Source: Saccharibacillus qingshengii (lineage in GTDB: Bacteria; Bacillota; Bacilli; Paenibacillales; Paenibacillaceae). Taken from it: a stretch of DNA of 64,000 nucleotides. Location of the stretch: the NCBI RefSeq assembly GCF_013185195.1, contig NZ_JAAZWC010000002.1, positions 248,001 to 312,000 on the forward strand, given 5' to 3'. The notes beneath the pieces are model-generated. The model saw only the letters and a list, made by a program, of their open reading frames with translations, did not search any database and was not told the origin of the DNA. How positions within the stretch are numbered: position 1 is the stretch's first letter; the number at the start of each line of letters is the position of its first letter. This document shows positions 9,635 through 17,627 of the stretch, one piece after another. Made by a program: the position numbers and the translations under genes.

Positions 9635-10408
9635 ATGCTTAAAGTAGTCAAACCGAACGAACAGGAAGAGCAGGAAAGTCGCAGACCGCGCCGCCGGGGA
9701 CGATGGAAACTTTGGTTCGTCCTTATTCTGCTGCTGGCGGCCATACTTAGCGTCGTCTTTTTCCAATCTCCGCTTAGCCGTATCCAGCAGATCGAAGTCG
9801 AAGGCAATGTGTATGTCGACCGTTCGGCGGTGATCGAGGCGGCGGGCCTGCGTATCGGAGGACAATTCTTCGCGTCAAGCTCGTCGAATGTCGAGCAGCG
9901 AATCGTGTCGAATTTGAGAGCGGTCGAGGGCGCGACGGTGAAAAAGCGGTTTCCCGGGAAGATTCTGCTTACCGTCGACGAATACGATCCGGTGGCTTAC
10001 GAACTGCTGGAAGACGGCAGCATTCAGGCGCTGCTCGGCAGCGGTGCCGAGATTCCGCTTCGGGATCAGGGACTGCCCGCGGAGAAGCCCATGCTGACCG
10101 AATGGGCAGGGAAAGAAGAGCAGAAAGCCGCACTCTGCCGCGCTTTGGCTTCGGTGCCGGACAGTCTGCTGTCCGATTTGTCGGAGATTATGCCGTTTTC
10201 GACTCCTTCTTTCCCGGACAAAATCAAGGTGTATACCCGTTCGCGCTTTGAAGTGGAGACTACCATCTCCCTGCTAAAAGACAAGCTCGAAATTCTGGGC
10301 GGTATTACGGAAACCCAGAGCCCAGGCAAGATCAAACTGCTCGAAGCCGACGACTTTACTCCATTCATCCAGTCGGAAACCGAAGAGGAAGGCGGAGAGA
10401 CTCCTTAA
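9635..10408 (+). CDS. divIB: Cell division protein FtsQ/DivIB
   Basis: A bitopic divisome protein that works with FtsL and DivIC. I choose ATG 9635, seven bases after a GGAG site; ATG 9629 in the same frame is too close to it. The 257 residues have an Arg/Glu-rich cytoplasmic tail, a membrane segment at about 25-45, and then a POTRA domain starting at SPLSRIQQIEVEGN, followed by the FtsQ-type beta domain and an acidic end. It follows murG with a gap of 166 bases holding its own promoter. Confidence 0.93.
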   Translation: MLKVVKPNEQEEQESRRPRRRGRWKLWFVLILLLAAILSVVFFQSPLSRIQQIEVEGNVYVDRSAVIEAAGLRIGGQFFASSSSNVEQRIVSNLRAVEGATVKKRFPGKILLTVDEYDPVAYELLEDGSIQALLGSGAEIPLRDQGLPAEKPMLTEWAGKEEQKAALCRALASVPDSLLSDLSEIMPFSTPSFPDKIKVYTRSRFEVETTISLLKDKLEILGGITETQSPGKIKLLEADDFTPFIQSETEEEGGETP

Positions 10409-10435
10409 CCTCCGCTACTCCCCTGACTTAAAAGA

Positions 10436-10444
10436 TGCTATAAT
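10436..10444 (+). promoter_or_regulatory. Extended -10 promoter upstream of ftsA
   Basis: TGCTATAAT is a perfect -10 with the TGN extension; the -35 region is weak. A second -10-like TATAGT lies near 10532. The 198-base gap before ftsA otherwise shows only AT-rich leader. Confidence 0.5.
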
Positions 10445-10606
10445 GTGTGCTGTATTCTCTCAAAAAGATATACAAGCGCACAAAAAAAATTCAAAACGAA
10501 AGAGGGAAAGTTTAAGCCGCGTTGAATTAATGTATAGTAGATACGCAAAATACCCGGCTTTAAACGAACCATGTGAATAATTTTGTAAACGGGAGGTGCC
10601 AAGGGC

Positions 10607-11860
10607 TTGAGCAACAATGACATCATTGTTAGTTTGGACATCGGTACATCCAAAGTTCGTGCTATTATTGGGGAAATAAGCAACGGAACCTTTAATATTA
10701 TTGGAGTTGGATCGGCCGATTCGGAAGGAATCCGAAAAGGCGCCATAGTTGACGTCGATCAAACCGTGCAGTCGATTCGCGACGCCGTGGAACATGCCGA
10801 ACGGATGGTCGGCATTCAAATAACGGAAGTTTATGTCGGCATATCGGGCAGTCATATCGGATTACAGGCCAGCCGAGGCGTTGTAACCGTCTCGAACGAA
10901 GACCGAGAAATCGGGGAAGATGACATCGAGCGGGTCACCAAAGCCGCCGAAGTTATAGCTCTTCCGCCGGAACGTGAAATCATCGATGTCGTTGCCAAGC
11001 AGTTCGTGGTTGACGGCTTGGAGGGAATTCAGGATCCGCGGGGCATGATCGGATCCCGCTTGGAGGTGGAAGCTACGATTGTCACCGGCGCAAAGACGGC
11101 TATACATAATCTTTTGCGCTGCGTGGAGAAAGCCGACCTCAAGGTGAAAGAACTGGTGCTGATTTCCCTCGGGGCCGGCCAGCTGGCGCTTACCAAGGAC
11201 GAAAAAACGATGCGGACGGCTTTGATCGATATCGGAGCCGGCCAGGCGACGATTTCCGTCTTCGAAAGCGGTCATCTTGCAGCCGTCTCGACGCTTCCGG
11301 TCGGAGGCGAATACGTAACAAACGATATCGCATACGGTCTGCGTACGGTAACCGACCAGGCCGAAAAGGTAAAACTGAAATACGGATGCGCCATGATGGC
11401 GGACGCTGCGGCGGACGTTGTATTCAAGGTCAACCGGATTGGAAGCACAATCGAGAAAGAATATACGCAGGAAGACCTGGCGGCGATCATTGAACCCCGG
11501 GTGCAAGAAATCTTCCAGCTTATTCATCAAGAAATACACCGCATGGGCTACCGGGACATCTCCGGCGGCTATGTGTTGAGCGGCGGAACGGTTGCCATGC
11601 CGGGCGTCCTGCAAGTTGCCCAAAGCGAACTGACGGCTTCTGTGCGTCTTGCCGTGCCGGATTATATCGGCGTGCGGGACCCTGCCTTCACAAGCGGGAT
11701 CGGCATTTTGTACAGCGTCATTCGGAAGAACCGCGGCAGAGGAAATGCAGCGCCGGGCAAGAAACCCGTCAATCGTCCTAAATCCAATCCCGCGCCGGAG
11801 ACGGCTCAGAAAACCGGTTTCCTAGAAAAGCTCAAAAACATGTTTAGCGAATTTATATGA
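10607..11860 (+). CDS. ftsA: Cell division protein FtsA
   Basis: An actin-like ATPase that tethers FtsZ filaments to the membrane. The 417-residue protein begins IIVSLDIGTSKVRAIIGE (phosphate 1 motif), contains the 1C domain after about residue 85, and a second phosphate motif TALIDIGAGQATISV near 205. It ends in an amphipathic helix (GFLEKLKNMFSEF) used as the membrane target. The start codon is TTG at 10607, eight bases after GGGAGGTG; upstream ATGs are out of frame. ftsZ follows after 51 bases. Confidence 0.97.
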   Translation: MSNNDIIVSLDIGTSKVRAIIGEISNGTFNIIGVGSADSEGIRKGAIVDVDQTVQSIRDAVEHAERMVGIQITEVYVGISGSHIGLQASRGVVTVSNEDREIGEDDIERVTKAAEVIALPPEREIIDVVAKQFVVDGLEGIQDPRGMIGSRLEVEATIVTGAKTAIHNLLRCVEKADLKVKELVLISLGAGQLALTKDEKTMRTALIDIGAGQATISVFESGHLAAVSTLPVGGEYVTNDIAYGLRTVTDQAEKVKLKYGCAMMADAAADVVFKVNRIGSTIEKEYTQEDLAAIIEPRVQEIFQLIHQEIHRMGYRDISGGYVLSGGTVAMPGVLQVAQSELTASVRLAVPDYIGVRDPAFTSGIGILYSVIRKNRGRGNAAPGKKPVNRPKSNPAPETAQKTGFLEKLKNMFSEFI

Positions 11861-11911
11861 GGAACACAAAAAAGAGCCCATCCAAGGAAAACGAGGGGGA
11901 GATGGAGGACT

Positions 11912-13030
11912 ATGTTGGAATTCGATTTCGAAATGGAAAGCCTTGCACGCATTAAAGTCATCGGCGTAGGCGGCGGAGGTAGCAATGCCGTCAACCGAAT
12001 GATCGAAAATGGCGTCAAAGGCGTTGAATTTATTACCGTCAATACGGATGCTCAAGCGCTTCACCTGTCCAAGTCCGAACACAAACTTCAGATCGGCGAT
12101 AAACTGACCCGCGGTCTTGGCGCAGGCGCCAATCCGGAAGTCGGCAAGAAAGCCGCTGAAGAATCCCGCGAACTGATCAGCAACACGCTGAAAGGCGCGG
12201 ATATGGTCTTCGTTACGGCAGGCATGGGCGGTGGTACCGGAACGGGAGCCGCTCCGGTCATTGCCGAAATCGCACGCGAATGCGGCGCTCTGACGGTAGG
12301 GGTCGTTACGCGGCCGTTTACGTTCGAAGGACGCAAGCGCGCGGCACAAGCGGAACTCGGAATCGAAGCCCTCAAGGAAAAGGTCGATACGCTGATCGTT
12401 ATTCCGAACGACCGTCTGCTTGAGATCGTCGATAAAAAGACGCCGATGCTGGAAGCTTTCCGGGAAGCCGACAACGTGCTGCGTCAGGCCGTGCAAGGTA
12501 TTTCCGACCTGATCGCCGTTCCGGGCCTGATCAACCTTGACTTTGCGGACGTCAAAACGATCATGACCGAGCGCGGCTCGGCACTGATGGGCATCGGCGA
12601 AGCGTCGGGCGAGAACCGCGCGGCCGATGCGGCACGCAAAGCGATCATGAGCCCGCTGCTGGAAACGTCCATCGAAGGCGCAAGAGGCGTCATCATGAAC
12701 ATTACCGGCGGTTCGAATCTGTCGCTGTATGAAGTCAATGAAGCGGCCGAGATTGTCATCGAAGCTTCCGATCCGGAAGTGAATATGATCTTCGGTGCGA
12801 TTATCGAAGAAGATATGAAGGACGAGATCAAAGTTACGGTGATCGCAACCGGATTCGAGCACAAGCCGTCTCCGATGAAACCGATCGTACGCAAGCCCGT
12901 GGTGCAGCAGCCGGAGAATACGACCGACCGCTCGCAGCCGCAAAGACCGGCATTTGATCCTCAATCGGGAACGGATCAGTTGGATATTCCTACCTTCCTG
13001 CGGAACCGTTCGCGTCAGAACAACGATTAA
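11912..13030 (+). CDS. ftsZ: Cell division GTPase FtsZ
   Basis: The tubulin-like GTPase that forms the Z ring. The 372 residues include [12 protein letters not shown] near 17, the tubulin signature [10 protein letters not shown] near 105, and the T7-loop aspartates in [10 protein letters not shown] near 205. A variable Pro/Gln linker precedes the conserved C-terminal peptide DIPTFLRNR, which binds FtsA, SepF and other partners. In spore-forming relatives ftsZ is followed by spoIIGA, sigE and sigG; here only a 241-base gap with a terminator follows. Confidence 0.98.
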   Translation: MLEFDFEMESLARIKVIGVGGGGSNAVNRMIENGVKGVEFITVNTDAQALHLSKSEHKLQIGDKLTRGLGAGANPEVGKKAAEESRELISNTLKGADMVFVTAGMGGGTGTGAAPVIAEIARECGALTVGVVTRPFTFEGRKRAAQAELGIEALKEKVDTLIVIPNDRLLEIVDKKTPMLEAFREADNVLRQAVQGISDLIAVPGLINLDFADVKTIMTERGSALMGIGEASGENRAADAARKAIMSPLLETSIEGARGVIMNITGGSNLSLYEVNEAAEIVIEASDPEVNMIFGAIIEEDMKDEIKVTVIATGFEHKPSPMKPIVRKPVVQQPENTTDRSQPQRPAFDPQSGTDQLDIPTFLRNRSRQNND

Positions 13031-13179
13031 CCTAACCTCATTATCGATCAAGGTAACAGTACCTTTTCAACACTAAAGGTAAGGTTACGCTCCTCTGAAT
13101 CACACCTAAAGCGTGTGCGTTTCAGGAAACCGTAAACCTCGGATTAAGAGTTGAAAGGGTACCAGCTGCGATTATGGAA

Positions 13180-13215
13180 GATCCGCTTTCGCTACACGGA
13201 AGCGGATCTTTTTTT
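13180..13215 (+). terminator. Terminator downstream of ftsZ
   Basis: A nine-base stem GATCCGCTT/AAGCGGATC is followed by seven T residues, ending the ftsA-ftsZ transcript. A smaller inverted repeat, ACCTTT/AAAGGT, lies at 13061-13080. No remnant of spoIIGA, sigE or sigG is readable in this gap. Confidence 0.85.
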
Positions 13216-13271
13216 AACACCAGAGCCCGGATATCAACACGCCGGGATCGAGCAAGGAGGAACCGAACGCA

Positions 13272-14147
13272 ATGACCCTTATACGAGAACCTTTTGTGCG
13301 CCGGACGGCGGAAAACGGGGCGGAAATATTCGATATCGAGCCTTGGCGGCATTTCCAGAACGTGAGCGCGGGATTCACGGGGCGCGAAGGCGGAGTAAGC
13401 GAAGGCATTTACGGACAGTTGAACTGTGCGCTGCATGTCGGCGACAATCCGGCTCACGTGGCCAAAAATCGGGCTCGGGTAGCGGAGGCTGCCGGATTTC
13501 GATTCGAAGATTGGACAAGCGGCGAGCAGGTGCATTTGGCCGAGATCGCGATTGTAACGGAAAAAGACCGCGGACGCGGACGTCTGGACCGGGAAAGCGC
13601 GTTTCCGGATACGGACGGACTGCTTACGAATGTTCCCGGCGTGCTGCTGACTTCGTTTTACGCCGACTGTACGCCGCTTTATTTTTACGATCCGGTCCGG
13701 CAGGTGGCAGGTCTGGCCCATGCCGGCTGGAAAGGCACGGTTGCGGAAATCGCTGGGCGGATGACGGAGAAGATGACCGAGCATTACGGCAGCCGGCCTG
13801 CAGACATTCTGGCCGCTATCGGTCCTTGTATCGGTGAAAGCCGCTACGAAGTGGACGAGACGGTATTGGACCGGGTACGGGTTTTGCTTGAAAAGGAGCC
13901 GGGTAATGATTCTTGTTCGCTCTCTGACTTTTCGAAAGATCGCGGAGGCGGCAAAGCGCTGCTGAACTTGAAAGAATTGAACCGACACCTTATGATAAGA
14001 TCAGGAATACGTCCGGAAAGCATCGCATGCACCAGCTGGTGCACAAGCAGCCGGACCGATCTGTTCTTTTCGCATCGCCAGGAAAAAGGACGGACCGGAC
14101 GGATGGCAAGCTGGATTGGGCTGAAAGAAGGAGGCACGCTCCGGTGA
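13272..14147 (+). CDS. ylmD: YlmD/YfiH-family purine nucleoside phosphorylase (PgeF-like)
   Basis: Belongs to the YfiH/LACC1 family, once called polyphenol oxidase and now linked to purine nucleoside phosphorolysis and cell-wall proofreading. The 291 residues contain the metal-binding histidine in LAHAGWKGT near 150 and the conserved cysteine in IGPCIGESRYEV near 183. The ATG follows AAGGAGGAACCG. It overlaps ylmE by four bases and is the first gene of the ylmD-ylmE-sepF-ylmG-ylmH block. Confidence 0.92.
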   Translation: MTLIREPFVRRTAENGAEIFDIEPWRHFQNVSAGFTGREGGVSEGIYGQLNCALHVGDNPAHVAKNRARVAEAAGFRFEDWTSGEQVHLAEIAIVTEKDRGRGRLDRESAFPDTDGLLTNVPGVLLTSFYADCTPLYFYDPVRQVAGLAHAGWKGTVAEIAGRMTEKMTEHYGSRPADILAAIGPCIGESRYEVDETVLDRVRVLLEKEPGNDSCSLSDFSKDRGGGKALLNLKELNRHLMIRSGIRPESIACTSWCTSSRTDLFFSHRQEKGRTGRMASWIGLKEGGTLR

Positions 14148-14833
14148 CATTGGAACAACGGATCGCGCATGTCAACCAAACGGTGTCGGCTGCCTGTGAA
14201 CGTGCAGGACGGTCGCCCGAAGAGATCCATATTGTAGCGGTCACGAAATACGTTTCGACTGAAAAAACGGCGAACGTGTTCGACAGCGGAATCCGGCATA
14301 TCGGCGAGAACCGCTGGCAGAACGCCAAACCGAAATGGGAAGCGCTCGGCAGCCGGGGAGTCTGGCACTTTATCGGACAGCTGCAGAGCAATAAAGTGAA
14401 AGACGTCATCGGGAAATTCGCCTATATTCATTCCTTGGATCGTCTGTCTTTGGCCAAAGAGCTGGAACGACAAGCCGCGGCAGCCGATATAACGGTAAAG
14501 GCTTTCGTCCAGGTCAACATATCGGGCGAAGACTCCAAGTCCGGCATGCCTCCCGAGGATGTGTACGATTTTGTTCGGGAGCTGCGGGAGTATCCGCATC
14601 TGGACATCGTCGGTCTGATGACGATGGCTCCGCTGGACTCGGATGCCGAGGGAGCGCGTCCGGTATTCCGCGGTCTGCGGGAGCTGCGTGACGAACTCAA
14701 TGCCCGCGAGGCGACGGCGAAACCGATTGAACATTTGTCGATGGGGATGTCGGGCGATTTCGAAGTGGCGATCGAGGAAGGGGCGACTTGGCTCCGACTG
14801 GGATCGATTCTGGTAGGAAAAGAGGAGGATTGA
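14144..14833 (+). CDS. ylmE: PLP homeostasis protein, YggS/YlmE family
   Basis: A pyridoxal-phosphate-binding single TIM barrel of the alanine racemase N-domain type that buffers PLP. The 229-residue form starts at GTG 14144, overlapping the ylmD stop and preceded by AAGGAGG; longer in-frame forms would run through ylmD. Visible motifs are IVAVTKYVSTEK, containing the PLP lysine near residue 37, HFIGQLQSNKVKD near 77, and the C-terminal LSMGMSGDFEVAI near 200. It sits two bases before sepF. Confidence 0.95.
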   Translation: MTLEQRIAHVNQTVSAACERAGRSPEEIHIVAVTKYVSTEKTANVFDSGIRHIGENRWQNAKPKWEALGSRGVWHFIGQLQSNKVKDVIGKFAYIHSLDRLSLAKELERQAAAADITVKAFVQVNISGEDSKSGMPPEDVYDFVRELREYPHLDIVGLMTMAPLDSDAEGARPVFRGLRELRDELNAREATAKPIEHLSMGMSGDFEVAIEEGATWLRLGSILVGKEED

Positions 14834-14835
14834 AG

Positions 14836-15291
14836 ATGGGCGTCATGAACCGTTTTATGAATTTTCTCGGCCTGCAGGAAGAAGAAGAGATCGTGGAGCG
14901 TGAGAAAGTGACCGAGGCGGAAGACCCAGCGTACGACTCGGCCTCCAATTACGAACCGCGCAAAAATGCAAAAGCAAACAACGTCGTCAGTATTCATGCG
15001 CAAAAAAGCGTGAAAGTGATTCTGGTAGAGCCGCGCACCTACGACGATGCGCAGCAAATTGCGGATCATCTGCGTGCGCATCGTTCGGTTGTCGTCAATC
15101 TGCAGCAGGTCCGCCGCGACCATGCCAAGCGGATTATCGATTTCCTGGGCGGTACCGTCTATGCGATCAACGGCAACATTTCCAAAGTCGGCGGAGACAT
15201 TTTCCTGTGTACGCCGGATACGGTTGAAGTCGAAGGCACCATTGCGGACCTGATCCGCGAAGATCACGAATTCAATAATCAAATGAGGTGA
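14836..15291 (+). CDS. sepF: Cell division protein SepF
   Basis: Forms rings that bundle FtsZ and helps attach it to the membrane. The start at ATG 14836 follows GAGGAGG. The 151-residue protein has the N-terminal amphipathic membrane helix (MNRFMNFLGL), an acidic linker and a C-terminal core beginning near VKVILVEPRTYDDAQ. The core contains the FLGGTVYAINGNI segment typical of SepF. Confidence 0.96.
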   Translation: MGVMNRFMNFLGLQEEEEIVEREKVTEAEDPAYDSASNYEPRKNAKANNVVSIHAQKSVKVILVEPRTYDDAQQIADHLRAHRSVVVNLQQVRRDHAKRIIDFLGGTVYAINGNISKVGGDIFLCTPDTVEVEGTIADLIREDHEFNNQMR

Positions 15292-15298
15292 CAGCAGC

Positions 15299-15589
15299 TT
15301 GGTAGAATTTCTGATTCAGATTTATAACTTTATTCCGTTGCTTTTCCAGATTTATTCCTGGGTCCTCATCATTTATATCCTGATGTCCTGGGTGCCGAAC
15401 GTTCGCGAAAGCCAAGTCGGCGTTATTCTGGGCAAGATTGCGGAACCGTATCTCTCTATCTTCCGCCGCTTTATTCCGCCGATCGGCGGAATGCTCGATA
15501 TCTCCCCGATCGTCGCTTTCTTCGTCCTCCAGTTCGTTCAGCGCGGCGTCATGTATCTGTTCCTGCTGCTAATCCAAGCGGTTGCGTAA
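15299..15589 (+). CDS. ylmG: YggT-family membrane protein YlmG
   Basis: A 96-residue protein with two membrane segments (about residues 9-30 and 66-90) around a conserved SIFRRFIPPIGGMLDISPIV loop. Family members are linked to division and membrane-complex assembly, but the precise role is unsettled. The start is TTG at 15299, preceded by GAGGTGA. Its place between sepF and ylmH is conserved in Gram-positives. Confidence 0.92.
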   Translation: MVEFLIQIYNFIPLLFQIYSWVLIIYILMSWVPNVRESQVGVILGKIAEPYLSIFRRFIPPIGGMLDISPIVAFFVLQFVQRGVMYLFLLLIQAVA

Positions 15590-15620
15590 GCGGACAGGCT
15601 GAGTGGAAGGAGTCGAAGGC

Positions 15621-16403
15621 ATGACCAAAAAGCTGTACGAACATGTTCATCCCGACGAACGCGAATTCGTCGACCGCGCCAATGAATGGCTGGAAGGGGC
15701 GGCCCGTTATCACGAAACGAAGCTGACCGACTTTCTCGATCCGCGCCAGCTGCAAATTTTGTCGATGCTGGTCGGCGGCGAGCCGGATGTCTCGATTCGC
15801 CTTGAAGGCGGCAGTCCGAACGCCGAACGCCGGCGGGCGCTTATTGCGCCCGATTACCGGGAGCTCGAAGACGAGGATATGAAGCTGGCGGTGCTCTCCA
15901 TTACGCCGGCAGACACCAAATTCACGGAACTCGGACATGGCGATTATATGGGCTCGGTGCTGGGACTCGGTATGAAGCGTGCCAAGATCGGCGATATTCA
16001 TCCGCGCGAAGACGGCTGCCACATTGTGGTCGCCGCCGAGATCGCGGATTTTCTTAATCTGGAGCTGCGGCAGGTGCATCGGGTGAACGTATTTACCGAA
16101 CTGCTGCCTGCCGCTTCGCTGTTGGCTTCGGAATCGCAATTGGCGGAAATGGAACTCACGGTCGCGTCTCCTCGTCTCGACGGCATAGCCAGCGATGTCT
16201 ACCGAATGAGCCGGGCGAAGATTCTGGCTCCGATTAAAGCGGGACGCTGCCGGGTAAACTGGAAAGTGGAGGAAGACCCCTCCAAAACGCTGCGTGAAGG
16301 AGATACCGTCTCGCTTCAGGGCTTTGGACGTTTCCGGGTGCTTGAGGTAGGCGATCTGACGAAAAAAGGCCGGTATCGGATCCGGGTCGGCAAATTCGTA
16401 TAG
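15621..16403 (+). CDS. ylmH: S4-domain RNA-binding protein YlmH (RqcP2-like)
   Basis: A 260-residue protein with a C-terminal S4 RNA-binding domain at about 180-245 (KILAPIKAGRCRVN onwards). In Bacillus YlmH has been tied to ribosome-associated quality control, acting on stalled 50S-peptidyl-tRNA complexes; that role is by homology. I start it at ATG 15621 after GGAAGGAG rather than the upstream GTG at 15603. It is the last of the ylm block before divIVA. Confidence 0.93.
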   Translation: MTKKLYEHVHPDEREFVDRANEWLEGAARYHETKLTDFLDPRQLQILSMLVGGEPDVSIRLEGGSPNAERRRALIAPDYRELEDEDMKLAVLSITPADTKFTELGHGDYMGSVLGLGMKRAKIGDIHPREDGCHIVVAAEIADFLNLELRQVHRVNVFTELLPAASLLASESQLAEMELTVASPRLDGIASDVYRMSRAKILAPIKAGRCRVNWKVEEDPSKTLREGDTVSLQGFGRFRVLEVGDLTKKGRYRIRVGKFV

Positions 16404-16570
16404 AATTTGTGTAGAGCCGACAAGGTTTCTTGCAGGAATTCACGTTTCGGCGTCGAAATTCCGATAAAACGATAAGGGACTGCAGCAGGCGGTCCTCTGC
16501 ACGAACCGGATACAGCCGGCCGTTCGCCGAGGGGTTGGCGGCGTGCTCAATACACTTGGAGGTGCACAAC

Positions 16571-17101
16571 ATGGCATTAACACCGCTGGATATACATAAC
16601 AAAGAATTCAGCCGGCGTCTTCGCGGATACGATGAGGATGAAGTCAACGAGTTTCTGGATCAGGTGATCAAAGACTACGAGAGCGTCATTCGCGAGAACA
16701 AAGATCTTCTGCACCGCATGACGTCGATGGAAGAGCGTCTCAACCATTTCATGAACCTGGAAGACACACTGAGCAAGACGATCATCGTGGCGCAGGAAGC
16801 GGCGGACGAAGTGCGCGGCAACGCCAAGAAGGAAGCCCAGCTGATCGTAAAAGAAGCGGAGAAAAACGCCGACCGCATTATCAACGAATCGTTGGTCAAA
16901 TCGCGCAAAGTTGCCGTGGAGATGGAAGAGCTCAAAAAGCAGGCTTCGATCTACCGTACCCGTTTCCGGACACTGATCGAAGCGCAGCTTGAACTGCTCG
17001 CCCAGGACGGTTGGGACGCACTGGACCGCCAGAGCCGCGAGCTTGACCGCGAGATGGAGCAGGCCCAGGCCGAACGCCGGCGGACAAGCGAATCGTACTG
17101 A
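16571..17101 (+). CDS. divIVA: Septum and pole scaffold protein DivIVA
   Basis: A coiled-coil protein that recognises negatively curved membrane at poles and septa. ATG 16571 follows GGAGGTG; the 141 extra upstream bases of open frame are not part of the gene. The 176 residues open with the conserved lipid-binding domain (LTPLDIHNKEFSRRLRGYDE) and continue as a long coiled coil from about residue 30 to 170. It has a 167-base leader after ylmH and ends 33 bases before the ileS promoter. Confidence 0.97.
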   Translation: MALTPLDIHNKEFSRRLRGYDEDEVNEFLDQVIKDYESVIRENKDLLHRMTSMEERLNHFMNLEDTLSKTIIVAQEAADEVRGNAKKEAQLIVKEAEKNADRIINESLVKSRKVAVEMEELKKQASIYRTRFRTLIEAQLELLAQDGWDALDRQSRELDREMEQAQAERRRTSESY

Positions 17102-17133
17102 GTTGAACAGCCGCCCGAGACGCGTGTCAGCTA

Positions 17134-17162
17134 TTGACAACGTTCGCCGATAGCGCTATAAA
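17134..17162 (+). promoter_or_regulatory. ileS promoter
   Basis: TTGACA at 17134-17139 and TATAAA at 17157-17162 with 17-base spacing, placed just before the T-box leader. Confidence 0.85.
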
Positions 17163-17164
17163 TA

Positions 17165-17568
17165 AAGAACGCCGCTGCGGCGTTCAAGACGCAGTATCCC
17201 GATTCAATCCATAATCATGACTCAAATTCAACGATGGGAACAGTACGTGATGCCATTCGTTCTCCAGAGAGCCGGGCCTTCAAGAGCTGCAAGCCGGTGT
17301 ACGAAGCATTAGCCGAAGATCGTCCCGGAGAAGTACGTCCGAATCCTTTGGCCGATAGTGGGCAGGAGAGAGTAGGCCGTATCGGATGCCGACCGTTACA
17401 GCGGCCCCGCGTTATTGGACGCGGAAGACAAGGTGTCGCTCTGCTGCGCGATGCCCGAAAAGCGGCGTGCTCCGGCGTTTTTCGGACAGACTGTGCAGGC
17501 AGGCGAAACAAGGGTGGTAACGCGAGCAGGCCTCGTCCCTTTACGGGGGCGGGGCTTTATTTGTTTTT
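17165..17568 (+). promoter_or_regulatory. T-box riboswitch of ileS (isoleucine)
   Basis: The leader shows Stem I elements in order: AACAGTA near 17237, AGAGAGCCGGG near 17267 and GCTGCAAGCCGG near 17286. The specifier codon ATC (Ile) at 17319-17321 matches the synthetase downstream. The T-box itself reads AGGGTGGTAACGCG at 17511-17524, with A where many leaders have C. It overlaps the antiterminator of a terminator stem (GCCTCGTCCC pairing with GGGGGCGGGGC, then a T tract) ending at about 17568. Uncharged tRNA-Ile is expected to permit read-through. Confidence 0.93.
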
Positions 17569-17627
17569 AAGACCCTTTATGTTATTTTTACGAGCATTCA
17601 TTCCCTATACAGAAGGAGCCGACAGAC

